DNA from: Bacteroidota bacterium | Lineage (GTDB): Bacteria > Bacteroidota > Bacteroidia > Bacteroidales > SZUA-534 | Direction of reading: 5' to 3' | Assembly (NCBI GenBank): GCA_020047835.1 | Contig: JAIFNJ010000168.1 | Coordinates: 1-5,431, forward strand | DNA: 5,431 bases | Shown: positions 1 through 5,431 of the stretch, one piece after another | Position numbering within the stretch: position 1 is the first letter of the stretch | How the letters are laid out: each line of letters begins with the position of its first letter | Notes under the pieces: model-generated | What the model saw: the letters and a program-made list of their open reading frames with translations, nothing else | What the model was told of the DNA's origin: nothing | Database searches by the model: none | Program-made: the position numbers and the translations under genes

Positions 1-1456
1 TGCAGCTGCCATGCCTGAACAGCTTATCAGAAAAGAGATGGAGATGATGAAAGATATAGGCATCAATTTTATTCGTTTGGGCCATTATCAGCAGTCGCGA
101 ATTGTTCTTGATTTATGTGATGAGCTTGGTATTTTAGTCTGGGAGGAAATTCCCTGGTGTCGTGGGGGAATTGGTGGCGATGTTTATAAAGACCAAGCCC
201 GAAGAATGCTTACCAATATGATAAACCAGCATTATAATCATACCTCGGTAATTTTATGGGGACTAGGAAATGAAAATGATTGGCCGGGTGATTTTGATGA
301 ATTTGATAAAGAAAAAATTCGAGAATTTATGTCTGAGTTAAATGATTTGGCACACAAACTTGATGCCAATCGAAAAACATCGATACGGCGCTGTGATTTT
401 TGTAAAGATATAGTTGATGTCTACTCACCATCGATATGGGCAGGTTGGTATCGGGGTGTTTATACAAAGTACAAAGAAGTTAGTTATGAAGAAGCAATGA
501 CCGTCAATCATTTTTTACATGTTGAATGGGGGGCAGATCATCATGCAGGAAGGCATTCCGAAGATCCGGATAAAGGACTGGCTTCAATTTCAAATACCGG
601 AGCTGACGAACGTGATGGGGATTTTCTCTTAACTGGTGGCGATGCACGTGTGTCAAAAGATGGTGATTGGTCGGAAACATACGCTTGCTACCTCATTGAT
701 TGGCACTTAAAAGAACAGGAAACCATGGATTGGCTAACGGGAACTGCATATTGGCCTTTTAAAGATTTTTCGACCCCTTTGCGTCCCGAAAATCCAGTGC
801 CTTATGTAAATCAAAAAGGTGTGGTGCAACGAGACTTAACTCCAAAAGAATCCTACTATGTTTTTCAATCGTATTGGACTAAAAAGCCAATGGCTCATAT
901 ATACGGACATACTTGGGAAACCCGTTGGGGCAATTTAGGTGAGGATAAGCTAATAAAGGTTTATTCAAACTGTTCGGAAGTGGAACTTTTTCTTAACGGC
1001 AAAAGTCTTGGAACGCGAAAAAGAAACAGCCAGGATTTTCCGGCTACGGGATTGCGATGGAAAGTGCAGTTTTTAGAGGGTGAAAATCAAGCTAAGGTTA
1101 TAGCCAAGCAAGGTAAAGCTATTGTTACCGATGAAATATCCTTTTACTATCAAACGGCACAATGGGATTCACCATCAAAACTTATATTAGAAGAAATAGC
1201 AAGGACTGGTGACACCGTTACGGTTTGTGCCAAAATTTACGATGCAAAGGGTGTTTTTTGTCCGGATGGCAAGGAATTGGTTGAGTTTGGAGCAACAGGT
1301 GATGGAATTCTTATTGATAATTTAGGAACGTGGGATGGATCACGAAAAATACAACTTTACAATGGTAGAGCCCTCATTAAAATTAAAATGCTCAGACAAA
1401 ACGCCATAGTATCGGTAAAATCAGAATCTATTGAAGCCTCTTTTTTGGAGTTATAG
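1..1456 (+). CDS. Glycoside hydrolase family 2 protein, C-terminal part (5' end outside window)
   Basis: This is a retaining exo-beta-glycosidase of the GH2 superfamily (beta-galactosidase / beta-glucuronidase type). The frame is open to the left edge (Ala-Ala-Ala precedes the Met at position 11), so that Met is internal; it is residue 1 below. Residues 1-292 are most of the (beta/alpha)8 barrel. RLGHY (22-26) sits where GH2 enzymes usually have R-T-S-H-[NY]. WGLGNEN (83-89) carries the probable acid/base Glu88, and HVEWGAD (170-176) the probable nucleophile Glu172. The run with WPFKDFSTPLRPENP (248-262) and NQKG (267-270) is typical of the barrel end. Residues about 295-380, with VELFLNGKSLG (324-334), resemble the DUF4982 beta-sandwich; about 388-480 look like a second Ig-like domain. 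Full-length relatives are roughly 800-950 residues, so the N-terminal sugar-binding and Ig-like domains and any signal peptide are missing. I see no C-terminal secretion or anchoring domain. The gene faces the HTCS regulator, which suggests a PUL. Family confidence is high; the substrate is unknown. Confidence 0.9.
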   Translation, partial: AAAMPEQLIRKEMEMMKDIGINFIRLGHYQQSRIVLDLCDELGILVWEEIPWCRGGIGGDVYKDQARRMLTNMINQHYNHTSVILWGLGNENDWPGDFDEFDKEKIREFMSELNDLAHKLDANRKTSIRRCDFCKDIVDVYSPSIWAGWYRGVYTKYKEVSYEEAMTVNHFLHVEWGADHHAGRHSEDPDKGLASISNTGADERDGDFLLTGGDARVSKDGDWSETYACYLIDWHLKEQETMDWLTGTAYWPFKDFSTPLRPENPVPYVNQKGVVQRDLTPKESYYVFQSYWTKKPMAHIYGHTWETRWGNLGEDKLIKVYSNCSEVELFLNGKSLGTRKRNSQDFPATGLRWKVQFLEGENQAKVIAKQGKAIVTDEISFYYQTAQWDSPSKLILEEIARTGDTVTVCAKIYDAKGVFCPDGKELVEFGATGDGILIDNLGTWDGSRKIQLYNGRALIKIKMLRQNAIVSVKSESIEASFLEL

Positions 1457-1506
1457 TTTTGTATTAAATAGTGAGATTAATTTTTATGCTTTGATTAAAT
1501 GATTGT

Positions 1507-1549
1507 ACCAGCCTTTTTTGAGTTTAAATCAAAAAAGGCTGGTTTTTTT
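1507..1549 (+). terminator. Factor-independent terminator of the GH2 gene in the convergent gap
   Basis: A perfect 15-bp inverted repeat (1507-1521 pairs with 1529-1543) encloses a 7-nt loop (GTTTAAA). The base of the stem is G+C-rich (CCAGCC/GGCTGG) and the upper part is a six-pair T/A run. A run of seven T follows on the + strand (1543-1549), as expected for intrinsic termination of the hydrolase transcript, whose stop codon ends 50 nt upstream. On the - strand the same hairpin forms 4 nt after the HTCS stop codon, but the bases beyond it (ACAATCATTTAATC) are not a U-run, so termination in that direction would be weak or need help. The rest of the 91-bp gap is A+T-rich and shows no gene. 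Structure seen directly; function inferred. Confidence 0.8.
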
Positions 1550-4500
1550 ACCCTTTTAAAAATCGACTATTTTTATAATCGCTTGGGCTCATTTTATAGA
1601 CTTCTTTAAAGCATTTGCTAAAATAAGAGGTAGAGTTAAAACCCGAAGAAAAGCAAACATCTTCCATGGAGTGATTACCACTATCAATTAATTCAATTGC
1701 TTTATTAAGCCTGATTATTTTAATGAATTGGGTTGCCGATTGACCCGTTAATGACTTTAGCTTACGGTGCAAATTAGTCCTACTCATAGCCAGAACATCA
1801 GATAAATCGGTTGTAGAGATATCGGGATTTATAATATTATCCTCAATATATTTTTTAGCTTTTTTCAGTAATGCTGAATCAAGCGATGACAATGCTTCCT
1901 TTTTATTTGTTGGTCCATTAACATCACCTATTGAAATTCTTAATTTTTTTCGTACTTCTATCAGGTTATTTATTTGAATAATAAGCATCTGCATATCAAA
2001 TGGTTTGGCTATGAAGGCATCAGCTCCTGTTTCAAGGCCTCTTATTTTATGTTCATCTTCGGCAAGTGCCGTTAATAGTATTATTGGAATGTGGCTGGTT
2101 AACAGTTCAGTTTTTAGTTTTTTGCATAATTCAAGACCATTCATTCCAGGCATCATTACATCTGAAACAATAATGTCGGGGAAAAATTTTGTAGCCATTA
2201 AATACCCTTCATCACCATTGACAGCTGATATTACTCTGTAGTTTTTTTCAAGTATTGAAACGATATAATCTTTTAATTCAATATTATCTTCAATTACAAG
2301 TATTAAAGGCAAATCTTTATTCGTTTCAACATGCTTTCTTTTTGGACTTTCGATAAGATTTTGGTCAATTATAGATTCTTTATTACTAAGCAATAAGGGT
2401 TCGATGGTTTGCCCCATTAATTTTACATAAGGTTCGTTTAAAAGCTCATTGTTTTTAACGGGAATTTCAATTTTAAAAATACTGCCCTCACCAGGTTTGC
2501 TTGCAACAGTTAGTGCACATTTGTGCAACAAAAGATATTCTTTTGTTAACGAAAGTCCAATGCCACTCCCAGAGTGATAGCCTGTTAGACTAGACATGAA
2601 AAAACGTTCATAGATATTCGATAAATCATTTTCATGAATGCCTTTTCCACTATCTGAAATCACAATTTTAATTGATTTTTCATTTATAGTTTCTCCTAAT
2701 CTAAATGTTTTCCAATCTTTTGGAAAATTTACTTCACCCATTTTTATGGTCATGTAAATTTGTCCTTCGGGAGAGGTGTATTTAAAGGCATTTGATAATA
2801 TGTTAAAAATTGCCTTATCTATTTTTTCGGCATCAATCAGAATTTTAAGAGGTTCAATCTGCTGATCAAAATCATAATCAATTTGTTTATTAATAGCTAA
2901 TTCTTTGAAGCAATTAAAAATATCTTCAGTAAACGAAACAATTTCCACTTCAGAGAGATAAAGATTCAAAACTGCTTTATCAATTTTTCTTAATTCGATA
3001 AATTGATTAACAAGTTTTTTTAGCCTTATGGCATTTTTTTCAGCAAGTCTTAGGTCATTTTTTACATCTTCATCAATATCTTCTTGGTTTATAATTCTAT
3101 TAAGTGGCGAGAGTATGAGGGTTAGTGGAGTCTTAAATTCATGTGAAATATTTGTAAAAAATTGTAGTTTAAGGGCATGTATTTTTTCATCATTCTCTCT
3201 TTTTAATTTTTCCAGTTTAATATCACTTTGCATACGTTCCCTGGTAACAATCATATACCGAATCAACCAAAAAATGGATATTAGAAAAAGTGTATACAGA
3301 AAGTAAGCTAATTTTGATTGCCACCACGGTGGATTAATATGAATTAGAAGTGTTTTGGGTATTTTATTCCAAACCCCATCATTATTTGAAGCCTTAAGTT
3401 CAAAAGTGTAGTCCCCTGGTTTTAAATTGTTAAAAGTCACATTGTTTTGGTTTGTAAGTTGCCAGGTATTATCAAAACCTACCAAACGGTAGGCATATCG
3501 GTTTTTAGTAGGATTTAAATAATTTCCAGCAATAAAGTCAAGTGATATGGATGTTTGGTGGTAATTTAGTGTAATTTCATTTGTTTCGTTAATCGATTTT
3601 TTTAATGGAGATTTGGCTGATTCAGAATTAATAATGGAATTATTGATTTTTAATTGGGTTAAAATAGGATTGGGTTCAATTGGATTTAATCGAATTTTTG
3701 AGGGGTCAATTATGGTATATCCATTTGTGCCACCAAAATATAATTTACCGTCATTACCTTTGTAAGCTGCATTGCGATTAAATTGATTTCCTTGTAAGTC
3801 ATCGGTTATATTATAGTTTATAATTGAGCCACTTGAAATATCAAGCATAGATATTCCATTTTCAGTGCTAATCCATAAATAGCCAAAATCATCACACAAT
3901 ATTCCATTAGCATCATCGCCCGCTAAACCATCTTTGGTTGAATAGTTTATAAATTTATCTTCAGAAGCAATGTATTTATTAATACCTCCTGACCGAGTTC
4001 CAATCCATATATTTCCTTCAATATCTGCAGCAAGGCTAACAATTTGGTCGCTACTTATTGAGGCGGGATTATTTTTATCAAAAAAATATTTCTTAAAATA
4101 GTTTTTCCCAGCGGGTTTTAAATTTAATCCGTTTGTTGTTCCTATCCAGAGATCTCCACCATCTTCTATCAATGACGTTACGTGATAGGAGGATAAGCCT
4201 GAGGAATCGCTTACTGAAGAATAGGTTTGCTTAATTTTATTACTATCAAGATCTAATAAATGTAATCCGGATTCAAAATTACCTAACCAAATACCTTCTT
4301 TTGACAAAGTCATAGCATAAACTTGAGCATCTAATTTTTGCGATAGCTGATTTCGGTTTGAAGAAATAGTTCCATTTTTGTCAATTTTGTAAAACCCATC
4401 CATGAAAGTTCCTACATACAAATCTCCAGAATTAGAAGTAACAAATGATTTAATATTAGATTGTTTTAAATAATTTTTATCCAGTTGAATGTATGTATAA

Positions 4501-5431
4501 GTCTTTGTTTTTGGGTTATATTTATTTAACCCCCCTCGTTCGGTTCCAATCCATAAATTATTATTTGCATCTTCAATAAAACAATTAATATAATTATCAC
4601 TAATTGAGTTAATTCCAGGTTGATGTTTCACATGTATAAAATTATTATCGAAACGGTTATGATAAGATAAACCTCCCGACCAGGTACCTACCCAATAATT
4701 CTGATGGTTATCCTCATAAACATAATAAACAGAATTGCTGGGAAGCGAGTGGGGTTCATCTTCTCGATGTTGGTAATGCGAAATGGTACCATTTCGTTGT
4801 TTAATGTCAAGGCCATTGTAAGTGCCTACCCATAATGCACCATCGCTGGCTTTAAAAACCGAATTTATTTTATTATGACTAAGCATTCCATTTTCAACCG
4901 TCATTTTTTCAACAAATTCGCCGCTAAGGGTATACACATATAACCCTGTATTTTCATATGCCAAATATATTAAGCTATCTGTAAAAAAAGTTACTTGAAT
5001 TGACTCAGAAAAAGGAGAAATTATCTGTTTTATATTTTGAAAATTCGATATTTCATAAACCCCGTTGTTATTAAAGGAAACGTAAATAGTTCCATTGGAG
5101 GACTCAAAAACATTATTGACACTATTTTGAGGCAATTTAATTTTAGAATTAATTTTTGAACCAAGTTTAAATTTAAATAAGGTATCTGCTATTACCGTTA
5201 AAATGGTTCCATCCTTACAACTACATAGGGCTGCTATCGGACTTATTTCATTTTCAGAGCCAAATTTAATTTTCTCAAAGTTATCTTGGTCGTTATTATA
5301 AAGATAGAGGCCATGTTTGGTACCTAACCAGAAATTATTGTCAATATCCACAATCATATCGCTAAATTCTAAATGAGAAAGTGGCGTATTGTCTTTTTCA
5401 GTAAAAGAGTATTTTTTAAAATTGTAGGAAT
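1548..5431 (-). CDS. Hybrid two-component system sensor/regulator (HTCS), N-terminus outside window
   Basis: This is a single-chain inner-membrane sensor kinase and transcription factor, the usual PUL activator in Bacteroidota. The frame stays open for 24 codons beyond the Met at 5357 to the window edge, and those codons read as propeller sequence, so that Met (residue 1 below) is not the start. Residues 1 to about 550 form a periplasmic Reg_prop beta-propeller region with 13 visible blade motifs (W-[ILV]-G-T type, e.g. LWIGTERGG at 268-276). A Y_Y_Y domain spans about 595-675 and a membrane segment about 682-704. HisKA follows with NISHEFKTP (736-744), phospho-acceptor His739. HATPase_c has N-box Asn852/Asn856, DSGKGI (902-907) and GSGIGLSL (930-937). 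The receiver (about 1017-1130) has Glu1023/Asp1024, phospho-acceptor Asp1066, Thr1096 and Lys1118. The AraC-type DNA-binding domain with two helix-turn-helix units spans about 1166-1265. All signalling residues are intact, so it should be active. It probably controls the neighbouring GH2 gene and its locus; the ligand is unknown. The stop codon is TAA. Confidence 0.95.
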   Translation of the reverse strand, partial: SYNFKKYSFTEKDNTPLSHLEFSDMIVDIDNNFWLGTKHGLYLYNNDQDNFEKIKFGSENEISPIAALCSCKDGTILTVIADTLFKFKLGSKINSKIKLPQNSVNNVFESSNGTIYVSFNNNGVYEISNFQNIKQIISPFSESIQVTFFTDSLIYLAYENTGLYVYTLSGEFVEKMTVENGMLSHNKINSVFKASDGALWVGTYNGLDIKQRNGTISHYQHREDEPHSLPSNSVYYVYEDNHQNYWVGTWSGGLSYHNRFDNNFIHVKHQPGINSISDNYINCFIEDANNNLWIGTERGGLNKYNPKTKTYTYIQLDKNYLKQSNIKSFVTSNSGDLYVGTFMDGFYKIDKNGTISSNRNQLSQKLDAQVYAMTLSKEGIWLGNFESGLHLLDLDSNKIKQTYSSVSDSSGLSSYHVTSLIEDGGDLWIGTTNGLNLKPAGKNYFKKYFFDKNNPASISSDQIVSLAADIEGNIWIGTRSGGINKYIASEDKFINYSTKDGLAGDDANGILCDDFGYLWISTENGISMLDISSGSIINYNITDDLQGNQFNRNAAYKGNDGKLYFGGTNGYTIIDPSKIRLNPIEPNPILTQLKINNSIINSESAKSPLKKSINETNEITLNYHQTSISLDFIAGNYLNPTKNRYAYRLVGFDNTWQLTNQNNVTFNNLKPGDYTFELKASNNDGVWNKIPKTLLIHINPPWWQSKLAYFLYTLFLISIFWLIRYMIVTRERMQSDIKLEKLKRENDEKIHALKLQFFTNISHEFKTPLTLILSPLNRIINQEDIDEDVKNDLRLAEKNAIRLKKLVNQFIELRKIDKAVLNLYLSEVEIVSFTEDIFNCFKELAINKQIDYDFDQQIEPLKILIDAEKIDKAIFNILSNAFKYTSPEGQIYMTIKMGEVNFPKDWKTFRLGETINEKSIKIVISDSGKGIHENDLSNIYERFFMSSLTGYHSGSGIGLSLTKEYLLLHKCALTVASKPGEGSIFKIEIPVKNNELLNEPYVKLMGQTIEPLLLSNKESIIDQNLIESPKRKHVETNKDLPLILVIEDNIELKDYIVSILEKNYRVISAVNGDEGYLMATKFFPDIIVSDVMMPGMNGLELCKKLKTELLTSHIPIILLTALAEDEHKIRGLETGADAFIAKPFDMQMLIIQINNLIEVRKKLRISIGDVNGPTNKKEALSSLDSALLKKAKKYIEDNIINPDISTTDLSDVLAMSRTNLHRKLKSLTGQSATQFIKIIRLNKAIELIDSGNHSMEDVCFSSGFNSTSYFSKCFKEVYKMSPSDYKNSRFLKG

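Noticed and set aside
11..13. ATG as the start codon of the GH2 gene
   Set aside because: The frame is open upstream to the window edge, there is no ribosome binding site in view, and a protein starting here would lack the beginning of the catalytic barrel. It is an internal Met.
1458..1493. Possible Bacteroidota-type promoter (TTTG at 1458-1461, TATGCTTTG at 1485-1493)
   Set aside because: The -7 element has one extra base compared with TAnnTTTG and the spacer of 23 is too long. It would also transcribe straight into the terminator. Chance match in A+T-rich DNA is more likely.
2005..2241. 78-codon open frame on the + strand
   Set aside because: It lies wholly antisense to the receiver-domain part of the HTCS gene, whose reading frame is well supported by conserved motifs; its translation shows no recognisable domain.
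3028..3306. 92-codon open frame on the + strand
   Set aside because: It is antisense to the kinase/membrane part of the HTCS gene. Its Ser/Phe-rich translation is what the reverse complement of Lys/Glu/Leu-rich A+T-rich coding DNA gives.
5355..5357. ATG (- strand) as the start codon of the HTCS gene
   Set aside because: It falls inside a propeller blade, the frame is open to the window edge with propeller-like sequence, and no signal peptide follows it although the sensor must be exported.
1548..5431. A novel fused sensor-regulator system
   Set aside because: The fusion of propellers, Y_Y_Y, kinase, receiver and AraC domain is the standard HTCS layout in Bacteroidota, with all parts in the usual order and no added or missing domain in the visible portion.

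Overview
The window holds two convergent protein genes, both cut by the window edges, plus a transcription terminator between them. The A+T-rich DNA and the hybrid two-component system point to the phylum Bacteroidota. This sensor architecture (two Reg_prop propellers, Y_Y_Y domain, histidine kinase, receiver and AraC DNA-binding domain in one chain) is a hallmark of that phylum. The genus cannot be told from this sequence.

Layout: positions 1-1456 (+ strand) carry the C-terminal part of a glycoside hydrolase family 2 enzyme. It has most of the catalytic barrel with both catalytic glutamates, followed by two C-terminal beta-sandwich domains. Positions 1457-1547 are a short convergent intergenic gap. 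It is dominated by a perfect 15-bp hairpin with a T-run that fits a factor-independent terminator for the hydrolase. Positions 1548-5431 (- strand) carry a hybrid two-component system (HTCS) protein of at least 1293 residues. Its frame is still open at the right edge, so the signal peptide and about one propeller blade are missing.

A carbohydrate-active enzyme beside an HTCS is the usual arrangement of a polysaccharide utilization locus (PUL). The inferred circuit is that oligosaccharides released in the periplasm bind the HTCS propeller/Y_Y_Y region. Phosphate then passes from His to the internal receiver Asp, and the AraC domain switches on the locus, probably including the hydrolase. The substrate cannot be read from this window. 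Neither gene's promoter is visible, and no SusC/SusD pair, RNA gene, mobile element or CRISPR array lies here. I see no new type of system: both genes belong to known families with intact key residues. The points worth following are the family and substrate of the hydrolase, an insertion after its nucleophile, three divergent sensor blades, and the terminator that abuts the HTCS stop codon.
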